From positions 1 to 9,865 of the forward strand of contig JADGBP010000056.1 in the NCBI GenBank assembly GCA_015231395.1: a stretch of DNA of 9,865 nucleotides. Reading direction: 5' to 3'. A model generated the notes under the pieces. That model saw nothing but the letters and a program-made list of their open reading frames with translations. It made no database searches and was not told where the DNA came from. How positions within the stretch are numbered: position 1 is the first letter of the stretch; every line of letters starts with the position of its first letter. This DNA is from Desulfamplus sp. GTDB lineage: Bacteria; Desulfobacterota; Desulfobacteria; Desulfobacterales; Desulfobacteraceae. Made by a program: the position numbers and the translations under genes. Of this stretch, positions 1 to 6,349 are shown piece after piece.

Positions 1-647
1 CCAATACCAATAATAAAAATAGCACCATATTTTTCGGCAGCTTTACTCTCCCTTTCCTGAGAATTTAGATTTGGATATTCCAAAAGCAGATCTTCAGCAT
101 GGATAAATGTAATCTCTTTGGGTAAACATGGTATAATCTCGGGATAATAAACATTGATATAACGCTCTGTTCTCTTAATTACTTCGTAGATTGATTTTAC
201 GGTATTTTTTAAATAATCAAGGTTTCTCTCTTCTTGCTCAATAACCCTTTCCCAATCCCATTGATCAACATAAATAGAATGCAGATTATCCAGTTTCTCA
301 TCAGGACGTATAGCGTTCATGTCAGTATAAATGCCTTCCCCGCTTTTTAATCCATACTCTTTAAGTGCCATTCTCTTCCATTTTGCCAAAGATTGTACAA
401 TCTCTACAGATTGACCTCCATCGCCTTTAAAACTAAAACTGACCGGCTTTTCAATACCATTCAAATCATCATTTATACCTGTCCCGCTTTTGACAAAAAG
501 TGGTGCTGTAGCTCTGTTCAGATTCATTTCTTCGGCAAAACTTGATTGAAAAAACTCCTTGATTTTACGAATAGCTTTTTCAGTTTGTCTGATATCCAGA
601 AGAGGATTATACCCAAGCGGTTTTGTTATACTCCAAAATTGTTCCAT
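1..647 (-). CDS. asnA: AsnA, ammonia-dependent aspartate--ammonia ligase (asparagine synthetase A), C-terminus off the window
   Basis: AsnA makes asparagine from aspartate, ammonia and ATP (giving AMP and pyrophosphate) in the cytoplasm, using a class II aminoacyl-tRNA-synthetase-like fold. Translating the minus strand from the ATG at 647-645 gives 215 residues with no stop before the edge. Recognisable AsnA blocks are SLAKWKRMAL, the stretch ending in RPDE, LHSIYVDQWDWERVI, and GAIFIIGIG at the truncated end. The family is about 330 residues, so roughly a third of the protein, including the C-terminal nucleotide-binding part, lies left of the window. A Shine-Dalgarno-like AGAGGAG lies near 660-666, with a rather long 12-nt spacer; no other in-frame start is better. 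It is the last gene seen in the leftward series, 105 nt after ubiA. The family call is firm; whether it is co-transcribed with ubiA is unclear. Confidence 0.95.
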   Translation of the reverse strand, partial: MEQFWSITKPLGYNPLLDIRQTEKAIRKIKEFFQSSFAEEMNLNRATAPLFVKSGTGINDDLNGIEKPVSFSFKGDGGQSVEIVQSLAKWKRMALKEYGLKSGEGIYTDMNAIRPDEKLDNLHSIYVDQWDWERVIEQEERNLDYLKNTVKSIYEVIKRTERYINVYYPEIIPCLPKEITFIHAEDLLLEYPNLNSQERESKAAEKYGAIFIIGI

Positions 648-683
648 AATGTCTCTAATCTCCTCTAAATTTAAATTTTTAAA

Positions 684-744
684 CGCTCATGGCAGAGTTT
701 CTGCCGCCCCCGATCATGAAAACCAAAATGTGTTTTCACGTTAA
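684..744. repeat. Dispersed ~60-bp repeat, copy A, with an internal hairpin
   Basis: This stretch aligns without gaps, at about two thirds identity, to 2768-2828. The best conserved blocks are CGYTCATGG at the left end and ATGAAAAYCAAAATG near the right end. Both copies lie at or just beyond the 3' end of a leftward gene: copy A is 8 nt after the ubiA stop. Copy A alone contains GGCAGA-gtt-TCTGCC (691-705), a perfect 6-bp stem. Read leftward this hairpin is followed by an A/T-rich tract rather than a clean U-run, so it is at best a weak terminator or attenuator ahead of asnA. The repeat's nature is unknown. Confidence 0.45.
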
Positions 745-752
745 AAGAATAA

Positions 753-1697
753 CTATCTAAAAAAAATGTACTCCACAACCACTCCTGCAAAAAGAGTAAT
801 GGAAATAAGGCTGTTTATGTTGAAAAAGGCGATATCAATTTTTTCAAGATTATCAGGCGTAACAATGCGATGTTCTGCAATGAGAAGTGCTCCGATTGCC
901 AGAAGAAAGATTAAAAAAATTGGGTGCATTCCAAATGTAAAATGCATAATGACTAGAAAAATAAAGGTAAGCAGGTGGAGCAGGGAAGAGACAATCATCG
1001 ACTTTACGGCACCAAGTTTTGCAGGCATGGAAAAAAGTCCATGTTCCCTGTCAAATTCAATATCCTGACAAGCGTAGAGAATGTCAAAGCCTGCAATATA
1101 GGTCATAAGTGCCAGAGTGAGAAACATTACACTGAAACTGAGAGAGCCGGTTATAGCAATCCACGCTCCGGCAGGAGCTAAAGATATGGCAAATCCTAAA
1201 TATATATGACAGTATTTTGTGAATCGTTTGGTAACTGAGTAAAAGAGGAGGAAAAACAAGACCGGAAAAGATAAAATAAAACACAGTTTTCCAAGCATTG
1301 CCGCAGAAAAGATAAAAAGGATAGATGAACCCGCCACAAACAGGGCTGCCTCCTTTTGTGTCAGAAGCCCTGACGGTATCTCGCGGATAAGGGTTCTGGG
1401 ATTTTTGGCATCAATATCGGCATCTGTAATGCGGTTAAAACCCATAGCAGCAGAACGAGCCCCAACCATAGCCAGAAGAATCCAAATAATATCAGAGATT
1501 AAAAGTGGATGATTTCTCCATGCCATAACCACGGCAGACAGAGCAAAGGGAAGAGCAAAAACTGTGTGGGAAAATTTTATCATTCTCCCATAAGTATATA
1601 CTCGGTTTTTAAAAGAAGAAATGCTGTTTTCAAAGTTGAAGATGGTGTTTTTAAAACTGAAGAAGTTGTTTTTAAAACTGAAGAAGTTGTTTTTCAT
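753..1697 (-). CDS. ubiA: UbiA-family polyprenyltransferase (4-hydroxybenzoate polyprenyltransferase-like; probably MqnP-type for menaquinone)
   Basis: An integral membrane prenyltransferase of 314 residues that attaches an isoprenoid tail to an aromatic quinone precursor. The two Asp-rich prenyl-diphosphate/Mg sites are visible: N88-R-I-T-D92-x3-D96 followed by NPRT and REIPSG, and the second loop YACQDIEFD (D212, D216) followed by SMPAKLG. Many hydrophobic helices separate them. The stretch RMIKFSHTVFALPFAL (residues 38-53) is the usual N-terminus of the UbiA subgroup present in bacteria without ubiquinone, where the likely role is MqnP in the futalosine menaquinone route; that assignment is inference. 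Upstream of it is an unusual 35-residue tail built from five 7-residue repeats (NNFFSFK type). No strong Shine-Dalgarno precedes the ATG at 1697, so a shorter protein starting at Met39 is possible. It starts 47 nt after the HDOD gene, probably in the same transcript. Confidence 0.9.
   Translation of the reverse strand: MKNNFFSFKNNFFSFKNTIFNFENSISSFKNRVYTYGRMIKFSHTVFALPFALSAVVMAWRNHPLLISDIIWILLAMVGARSAAMGFNRITDADIDAKNPRTLIREIPSGLLTQKEAALFVAGSSILFIFSAAMLGKLCFILSFPVLFFLLFYSVTKRFTKYCHIYLGFAISLAPAGAWIAITGSLSFSVMFLTLALMTYIAGFDILYACQDIEFDREHGLFSMPAKLGAVKSMIVSSLLHLLTFIFLVIMHFTFGMHPIFLIFLLAIGALLIAEHRIVTPDNLEKIDIAFFNINSLISITLFAGVVVEYIFFR
1590..1694 (-). repeat. Five 21-bp in-frame tandem repeats in the 5' end of ubiA
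   Basis: Read leftward from codon 2, the units encode KNNFFSF, KNNFFSF, KNTIFNF, ENSISSF and KNRVYTY. The first two units (1674-1694 and 1653-1673) are identical at DNA level over 20 nt or more; the others diverge progressively toward the conserved core. This gradient fits expansion by duplication at the outer end. Every unit is seven codons, so copy-number change keeps the frame. The encoded tail is aromatic with regularly spaced Lys/Asn and precedes the first membrane segment, so it would sit on the cytoplasmic face. Confidence 0.85.
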
Positions 1698-1744
1698 ATC
1701 TATTTGCTTTTTGCCTTTTATCTACTGTTTAAATTCTACTTTGC

Positions 1745-2587
1745 TTACTCATAAATTTCTTTGGCTTTTTGAATCTCTTCAGGCATGTTTTGAATCATGG
1801 TTTTTAACTCATCAAAGTTGTTTTTGAAAAAAAGAGCCATGTCCTGTGAAAGGGTTGGATGCATTGCAGGAATAGCGGGGTAGTTGATTTTAGTAACAAT
1901 GTATTCTGAAAGTTGAATGATTCCGGAAATGCTTGACGGCTCAACTTTTCTGTTGATGTTGTGATGGTCTTTGATTCCTTCCTGCACCTGATTGGGAACT
2001 TTCCAGTCATCTGCAAGAAGATACCCTATTTCAGAATGGTGTGTGTTAAGAATGTCCTGTTCAAATTTTGTAAAAGGTTTGATTTCAGGTTTATAGTTCT
2101 GACAGGCTTGGAGAAAATCGTCAGGTGCGATCTGATATTCAACTATCATTCCAATATCGTGCAGAATACCACACAAAAAGGCATCTTCTCCTTTATGGGC
2201 AAATATACGTTCAGATATCATCTGGCAGCAAATACCGCTTGTCGCACAATGCAGCCATAATTTATTCACGGAAAAATAAGGATTGCCTGAGTCTTTTTTG
2301 AATATTTCCTTTAAAGCAGAGGTAACTACCATATTACGCAGGTTGTCCAGACCTAAAAACACGACAGCTTCAGAGATAGTTGAAACTTTCTGCCTGAGAC
2401 CATAATAGGCACTGTTCACCAGGCGAAGCAAACGCCCGACAAGTGTGGGATCCATTTTGATAATCTGCTCGAAATCTTGTGTGGTGCTGTTAGGATCAGA
2501 TAAAAGTTTAGTCAGATGAATGGCGACATGAGGCAATGTTTTAATCTGTTTGTATTTTTTCAGCATGTCGGTTGCTGATTTTAGCAT
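1745..2587 (-). CDS. HDOD domain protein (HD-related output domain, signal transduction)
   Basis: A 280-residue stand-alone HDOD protein. The opening KYKQIKTLPHVAIHLTKLLS and the block MDPTLVGRLLRLVNSAYYG (45-63) followed by ISEAVVFLGLDNLRNMV (71-87) are diagnostic of the family. Unlike HDOD domains that have lost the metal site, this one keeps H113, the HD pair at 143-144 (ILHDIG), HH at 183-184 and HH at 208-209, so residual phosphohydrolase or metal binding is possible. HDOD proteins act in signalling and motility regulation without one agreed biochemical activity; no specific target can be named. The ATG at 2587 has only a weak GGA upstream; Met8 is an alternative start. It lies 219 nt after the adenylate cyclase gene, across a repeat-rich gap that may carry its own promoter, and 47 nt before ubiA. 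Confidence 0.9.
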   Translation of the reverse strand: MLKSATDMLKKYKQIKTLPHVAIHLTKLLSDPNSTTQDFEQIIKMDPTLVGRLLRLVNSAYYGLRQKVSTISEAVVFLGLDNLRNMVVTSALKEIFKKDSGNPYFSVNKLWLHCATSGICCQMISERIFAHKGEDAFLCGILHDIGMIVEYQIAPDDFLQACQNYKPEIKPFTKFEQDILNTHHSEIGYLLADDWKVPNQVQEGIKDHHNINRKVEPSSISGIIQLSEYIVTKINYPAIPAMHPTLSQDMALFFKNNFDELKTMIQNMPEEIQKAKEIYE

Positions 2588-2629
2588 AATTAGAATATCC
2601 GGTGTTATTGCGTTTGTTAATAAAATTAT

Positions 2630-2651
2630 GACATTAGTCTGACATTAGTCT
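2630..2651. repeat. Two copies of an 11-bp direct repeat
   Basis: GACATTAGTCT occurs twice back to back (2630-2640 and 2641-2651) in the gap between the cyclase and HDOD genes, immediately beside the 9-bp array. It may be a slippage product or a paired binding site; nothing in the sequence decides between these. Confidence 0.6.
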
Positions 2652-2657
2652 GAATCA

Positions 2658-2741
2658 GGATAGACGGGATAGACAGGATAGACAGGATAGACAGGATATT
2701 TCAGGTATTTTAGGTATTTCAGTTGTTTTAGATATTTCAAG
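2658..2741. repeat. Intergenic 9-bp tandem array that changes sequence midway
   Basis: Four units of GGATAGACR (2658-2693) pass through a partial unit into units of the type GGTATTTCA, with one 10-nt junction unit, ending near 2741. Seen differently, the second half is five 9-mers: TATTTCAGG, TATTTTAGG, TATTTCAGT, TGTTTTAGA and TATTTCAAG (2697-2741). The array fills much of the 219-nt gap upstream of the HDOD gene, about 70 nt from its start codon. It has no open frame of interest. Effects on HDOD expression through promoter spacing are conceivable but are inference. Confidence 0.85.
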
Positions 2742-2767
2742 ATAAGTAAATCCAGTCTATCACTAAG

Positions 2768-2828
2768 CGTTCATGGTTGGAATCTGATCACCCCAAATAA
2801 TGAAAATCAAAATGCATTGTCATGGTAA
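2768..2828. repeat. Dispersed ~60-bp repeat, copy B, overlapping the cyclase 3' end
   Basis: This is the partner of the copy at 684-744, aligned without gaps. The right-hand third overlaps the last codons (HDNAF) and stop of the cyclase gene, so the element either supplied the C-terminal end of that protein or arose from it. The internal hairpin of the other copy is not conserved here. Only two copies are visible, so its status as a genome-wide repeat is unproven. Confidence 0.45.
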
Positions 2829-4183
2829 TTTTTTTTACCTGTCAGAAAAAAGGTTTCCATATTCCCTTTCCCTTTAATAGCTATTACTCCCCGAGGTGTT
2901 AATATATATTTTTCTTTCAGATGCTCATGCGTGGCAGATGACACCTGAATCATGTCTTTAATGCCATGAGATTCCATTCGACTGGCGATATTGACAGTAT
3001 CGCCCCATAAATCATAGCTGAATTTTGTTTCTCCGATTATGCCTGCTATAACTGGTCCGGTATGAATTCCTATTCTCAGACCAAGCGGCGGTATATTGTT
3101 TGTATTTTCCTCTGTAGTCTTTTCCATGTTTTTATCCATGGTTTTATCTATGGTTTTATCTATGGTTTTATCTATGGTTTTGCCTATTTTTTCATCTATA
3201 ATTGTTGCTATATTTTTATTAAATTCAAGGATAATACTGTGCATCTCCAAAGCCATATCCGCGATTTTTTCTGCACTGTCAGAAAAAGGGACGGGCAGAC
3301 CGCCAACAACCATATAGGCATCACCTATTGTTTTAATTTTTTCCAGACCATATTTGTGAGAAAGCCTGTCAAATTTAGAAAAAATATCATTAAGCAGGAT
3401 TACCACCTTTTTGGCAGATATTCGGGTTGAGAGCCGTGTAAAATCACAAATATCAGCAAAAAGAACAGTGACTTCTTCAAAATTGTCCGCGATAACGGAT
3501 TCTCCCTGTTTCAGGCGATTTGCGATGGTTTTGGGAAGGATGCTTAACAGCAAGCGTTCAGAGTTTTCCTGTTCTTGTTTTAACTGTTCAAGATAGAACT
3601 GCTCCTGATCCCGCCAGCGTTTTTTTTCCAGACAGGCGTTTAACCGTGCTTTTAATAACATGGCGTTAAACGGCTTTGGAAGATAATCCTCAGCTCCCAT
3701 CTGTATGCAACGGGCGATTGATTCAACTGCATCTATTTCGGAAATAATAATAACAGGTATATTCCGCAGAGCATTATCTTCTTTAAGATATGTCAGACAT
3801 TGATACCCATCCATCTCCGGCATTATGATATCAAGCAGAATAACATCAATTTTTGTCTGTCTGACTAACTCTATTGCTTTCAAACCATTTTCAGCCAAAG
3901 AAACATTATAGCCTAACTGTTTCAATAATCCAGCGAGTTTGATGCGATTTACACGATAGTCATCAACAACAAGCACATGGTTATTGCTGTTTTTTGATTC
4001 ATGTTTGTTGCTGTTTTTTGATTCATGGTTGTTGCTGTTTTTTGATTCATGGTTGTTGCTGTTTTTTGATTCATGTTTGTTGCTGTTTTCTGATTCATGT
4101 TTGTTGCTGTTTTCTGATTCATGTTTGTTGATGTTTTCTGATTCATGTTTGTTGATGTTTTCTGATTGAACCTGAATTTCCAT
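2807..4183 (-). CDS. Response regulator-adenylate cyclase fusion (REC + class III nucleotide cyclase)
   Basis: A 458-residue cytoplasmic protein that should make cAMP under control of an N-terminal receiver. Order: repetitive tail (7-69), receiver (about 70-185) with acidic pair D74/D75, phospho-acceptor D118 in LLDIIMP and K170 in PKPF, a charged helical linker (about 187-230), then the cyclase. Metal-binding D244 (FADICDFT) and D288 (GDAYM) are present, as are the transition-state residues N398 and R402 (TVNIASRM). K284 and D391 match the adenine-specifying Lys/Asp pair, favouring ATP over GTP. An unusual Lys/Asp/Thr-rich repeat insert (about 329-365) interrupts the catalytic domain. I chose ATG 4183 because GAGG lies 5 nt upstream; a TTG at 4201 is less likely. 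It follows the oxidoreductase by 49 nt. The cognate kinase is not in the window. Confidence 0.93.
   Translation of the reverse strand: MEIQVQSENINKHESENINKHESENSNKHESENSNKHESKNSNNHESKNSNNHESKNSNKHESKNSNNHVLVVDDYRVNRIKLAGLLKQLGYNVSLAENGLKAIELVRQTKIDVILLDIIMPEMDGYQCLTYLKEDNALRNIPVIIISEIDAVESIARCIQMGAEDYLPKPFNAMLLKARLNACLEKKRWRDQEQFYLEQLKQEQENSERLLLSILPKTIANRLKQGESVIADNFEEVTVLFADICDFTRLSTRISAKKVVILLNDIFSKFDRLSHKYGLEKIKTIGDAYMVVGGLPVPFSDSAEKIADMALEMHSIILEFNKNIATIIDEKIGKTIDKTIDKTIDKTMDKNMEKTTEENTNNIPPLGLRIGIHTGPVIAGIIGETKFSYDLWGDTVNIASRMESHGIKDMIQVSSATHEHLKEKYILTPRGVIAIKGKGNMETFFLTGKKNYHDNAF
3126..3185 (-). repeat. Five 12-bp in-frame repeats inside the cyclase catalytic domain
   Basis: On the + strand, ATGGTTTTATCT recurs at 3138, 3150 and 3162, with variant units at 3126 and 3174. 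Read leftward it encodes repeated four-residue units of the DKTI type, flanked by degenerate copies (KIGKTID before, KTMDKNMEKTTEE after). It lies between the helix after the GDAYM substrate/metal block and the RIGIHTGPVIAG strand. Three central units are identical, pointing to recent expansion. Confidence 0.85.
3977..4165 (-). repeat. Eight 24-bp in-frame repeats in the 5' end of the cyclase gene
   Basis: The units encode, in order, SENINKHE twice, SENSNKHE twice, SKNSNNHE twice, SKNSNKHE, and SKNSNNH directly abutting the VLVVDD start of the receiver. Neighbouring units tend to be identical in pairs, which suggests stepwise duplication. The product is a hydrophilic, Asn/His/Ser/Lys/Glu-rich, probably disordered tail with one His every eight residues. 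Confidence 0.92.
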
Positions 4184-4232
4184 AAAAACCTCACTGACCA
4201 AGGGACGGTTCTAAAAGTTCGAGTACATTTAT

Positions 4233-6278
4233 CTAAAGAGATAGAGCCGTTAAAAATCCCCCGTGTATGGCATCGTTAATTTTTCCAGGTTTGACGCAAT
4301 CTCCAATAACAGAAAAAGAAATGTCAAGATCAAGAGCCTTAACCTGGTCAGCCAGAGTTTGAACCGATTTTGAGCCTGACGCTATAATGACAGTGTCAAA
4401 TTTTTCCTGAAATCTTTCTCCATCACGCTCAAAGCTTACCTCTCCATCTTTAATGGAGACAACCTTTGAACTGGTGTTGATCTTTACTCCATATCTGTCC
4501 AGATTGTCCATCAATATCCATTTTGTGGATTTTCCGACATCTTTTCCAGCTTTTTCAAGCATCTCAAATACAGTCACCTGTGAAGAGCCGTTAAACATAT
4601 AGTGCCTGATTCTTTCCATTTTCATCGCTTCATGTGTAACAAGAAAATGGAGTATTTCAGGTTCAAGCGTGCCTCTTTTTGCCACAAAAAAAGCTGTCTC
4701 AAGCCCCACTGCCCCACCGCCGATAACTGCGACCTTTTTGCCAAGACAGGGATTTTCTTTTAAAACATGCCATGAGGAGCAGACGCTTTTATCATCTGTG
4801 CCTTGAATGGGTGGAATTAGTGGAGCCGCCCCCTGGGCAATGATAAGATGATCAGGATTAATCTGTCGAATCAGATCAATATCCACACAGGTGTTCAGAT
4901 GAACAGGAATATCATGTTTTTTCAACATTGCACGGTAGTAACGGATAAACTCCAGCAACTCCTGTTTATGAGGTGGTGCGGCAGCAATCCAGATCTGCCC
5001 GCCAATATCTTCGCTCTTTTCATATATTTCTACCCTGTGTCCTGCCTGAGTAGCTGTGACTGCGGCTTCAAGACCGGCTACTCCACCGCCTATTACCATA
5101 ACCTGTTTAGGGCTGTTTGTCTTTGTAATGATCCGTTCTCCTTCAAAGCCAGCTCTTGGGTTCCCAATGCAGGAGACAGGTCTGCCATTGAACAATTCAT
5201 CAGTGCATCCTTGAGAACAGGCTACACATGGTCTGATTTCATTTGCTCTGCCTTGCTGTGCCTTGGTCGGCCAGAAAGGATCGGCAATAAGCACTCTGCC
5301 AAGATTGACCATGTCAGCCTGTCCGTCCTGAAGAATTCTTTCAGCCTTTTCAGGGGTAGTAATTCGGTTTGATGCCATAACAGGAATGGAAACTGCCTGT
5401 CTGATATTCATAGCCAGAAAAGAGAAACCGGATTGCGGCAGTTCCATTGGCAGTTGAGGAACTTTGGATTCATGCCACCCGCCAGTAATGTTAAGTATAT
5501 CTGCCCCTGCTTTTTCATAAACTTTTGCAATCTCAGGCATTAAATCATCTTCTGTGCTGCCAGGGACAAAATCATTGCCCGCCATCCTTACGCCAATGGG
5601 AAAATCAGACCCTACCCGTTCACGGATCATTTCAATAATCTGCCGTGGAAAACGTGTCCTGTTTTCAAAACTGCCACCATATTCGTCCTGCCTCAGATTT
5701 TTCAGAGGGGATAAAAACTGAGTGATCAGATACCCTGCTGACCCTATGATTTCCACCCCTTCAAAACCAGCTTCCACAGCTCTTTGTGCAGCGTCGGCAA
5801 ATGCATTCTGGACAGCTTTTATATCTTCGGAAGTCATCTCTTTTGGCGTTATTTTGGAGTATTTTGAAAATACTGCGGACGGAGCCATTGGTGTATCATT
5901 GTTGATGAGAAAAGGGTGGGTATATGCCCCGCCGTGAAAAAGTTGAATCCATGGACTGGCACCACGATCTTTTATCATTTTGGTTGCCCTGGCAAAGGAG
6001 TCTATGGCTTCGTCCCGTGCAAGAGAAAGGGGCACAAACCCTGCCCCGATAAAATCAACACCAACAGGTCCAACTGTGACAATACCTGCCCCGCCTTTGG
6101 CAATCTCATCATAAAAGTGGTAATACCTGTCGTTAAGTTTGGTGTCATAAGAGTATAATAATCCTAAGGAAGGATAGGCAATCCTATTTCTTATTTCCTG
6201 ACGGTTTATCAAGATAGGGCTGAAGAGATGTTTATACAATGTTAATTCCTTTTTGAGGTTGAAGAGATGATTATGCAA
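4233..6278 (-). CDS. FadH-like NADH:flavin oxidoreductase (old yellow enzyme barrel + 4Fe-4S + FAD/NAD domains)
   Basis: A three-cofactor enzyme of the 2,4-dienoyl-CoA reductase/BaiCD/trimethylamine dehydrogenase type that reduces activated C=C bonds. Numbering from the chosen start (681 residues): FMN barrel to about 345; SAGYL (Y183) and GGWHE (H269) match the FadH proton-donor Tyr and His. The 4Fe-4S motif C351-X2-C354-X3-C358-X11-C370 follows. Then come an FAD-binding GGGVAG (396-401) and an NAD(P)-binding GGGAVG (520-525), and a conserved end near GDC and AIHGGF. The substrate cannot be told from sequence. The start is ambiguous: SD plus TTG occurs in tandem copies (TTG at 6317, 6278 and 6239). 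6278 is the outermost with a full AAGGA; 6239 gives LYKHLFSPI, the usual family N-terminus (668 residues). No ATG start is available. It follows the flavoprotein gene closely and was probably transcribed with it. Confidence 0.92.
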   Translation of the reverse strand: MHNHLFNLKKELTLYKHLFSPILINRQEIRNRIAYPSLGLLYSYDTKLNDRYYHFYDEIAKGGAGIVTVGPVGVDFIGAGFVPLSLARDEAIDSFARATKMIKDRGASPWIQLFHGGAYTHPFLINNDTPMAPSAVFSKYSKITPKEMTSEDIKAVQNAFADAAQRAVEAGFEGVEIIGSAGYLITQFLSPLKNLRQDEYGGSFENRTRFPRQIIEMIRERVGSDFPIGVRMAGNDFVPGSTEDDLMPEIAKVYEKAGADILNITGGWHESKVPQLPMELPQSGFSFLAMNIRQAVSIPVMASNRITTPEKAERILQDGQADMVNLGRVLIADPFWPTKAQQGRANEIRPCVACSQGCTDELFNGRPVSCIGNPRAGFEGERIITKTNSPKQVMVIGGGVAGLEAAVTATQAGHRVEIYEKSEDIGGQIWIAAAPPHKQELLEFIRYYRAMLKKHDIPVHLNTCVDIDLIRQINPDHLIIAQGAAPLIPPIQGTDDKSVCSSWHVLKENPCLGKKVAVIGGGAVGLETAFFVAKRGTLEPEILHFLVTHEAMKMERIRHYMFNGSSQVTVFEMLEKAGKDVGKSTKWILMDNLDRYGVKINTSSKVVSIKDGEVSFERDGERFQEKFDTVIIASGSKSVQTLADQVKALDLDISFSVIGDCVKPGKINDAIHGGFLTALSL

Positions 6279-6335
6279 TGTCAAATCCTTTTTGAGGTTG
6301 AAGAGATGATTATGCAATGTCAAATCTTTTTTACA
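6219..6335 (-). repeat. Three 39-bp in-frame repeats covering the oxidoreductase ribosome-binding site and start
   Basis: Units at 6219-6257, 6258-6296 and 6297-6335 have a 39-nt period; the outer two are identical over their first 31 nt, and the inner one is more diverged. Translated, they give TLHNHLFNLKKDL, TLHNHLFNLKKEL and TLYKHLFSPI, so the repeat copies the ancestral N-terminus. Because 39 is thirteen codons, all units are in the same frame. Confidence 0.9.
6237..6329 (-). promoter_or_regulatory. Tandem translation-initiation sites for the oxidoreductase
   Basis: AAGGA at 6247-6251 lies 7 nt before TTG 6239, and AAGGA at 6286-6290 lies 7 nt before TTG 6278. A weaker AAAGA at 6325-6329 lies 7 nt before TTG 6317. 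All three TTG codons are in frame with the enzyme. Which are used, or whether several are, cannot be read from sequence. Confidence 0.6.
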
Positions 6336-6349
6336 ATTTGTGTTGTTTT

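Noticed and set aside
559..744. A 61-codon + strand frame at the left edge
   Set aside because: It lies antisense to the 5' end of asnA, which has clear family motifs; no start signal or domain of its own.
2658..2741. Possible CRISPR-like array
   Set aside because: Units are 9 bp, contiguous and without spacers; no cas genes are nearby.
3096..3317. A + strand frame with repeated FLSMVLSMVLS that looks like a membrane peptide
   Set aside because: It is the antisense shadow of the 12-bp repeat inside the cyclase gene, whose catalytic residues define the real frame.
3977..4165. Possible CRISPR array
   Set aside because: The 24-bp units are contiguous with no unique spacers and are in-frame coding sequence.
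3984..4169. A + strand frame with repeated LLLFFDSCL units
   Set aside because: Antisense shadow of the 24-bp repeats encoding the cyclase tail.
4205..4250. Imperfect inverted repeat ACGGTTCTA / TAGAGCCGT with a small inner hairpin at the oxidoreductase-cyclase junction
   Set aside because: One mismatch, a long 28-nt loop and no U-run; too weak to call a terminator or riboswitch.
6276..6323. TTGACA sequences in the 39-bp repeats as tandem -35 boxes
   Set aside because: No -10-like hexamer lies 16-18 bp downstream on the minus strand; the sequence is better explained as codons next to the TTG starts.
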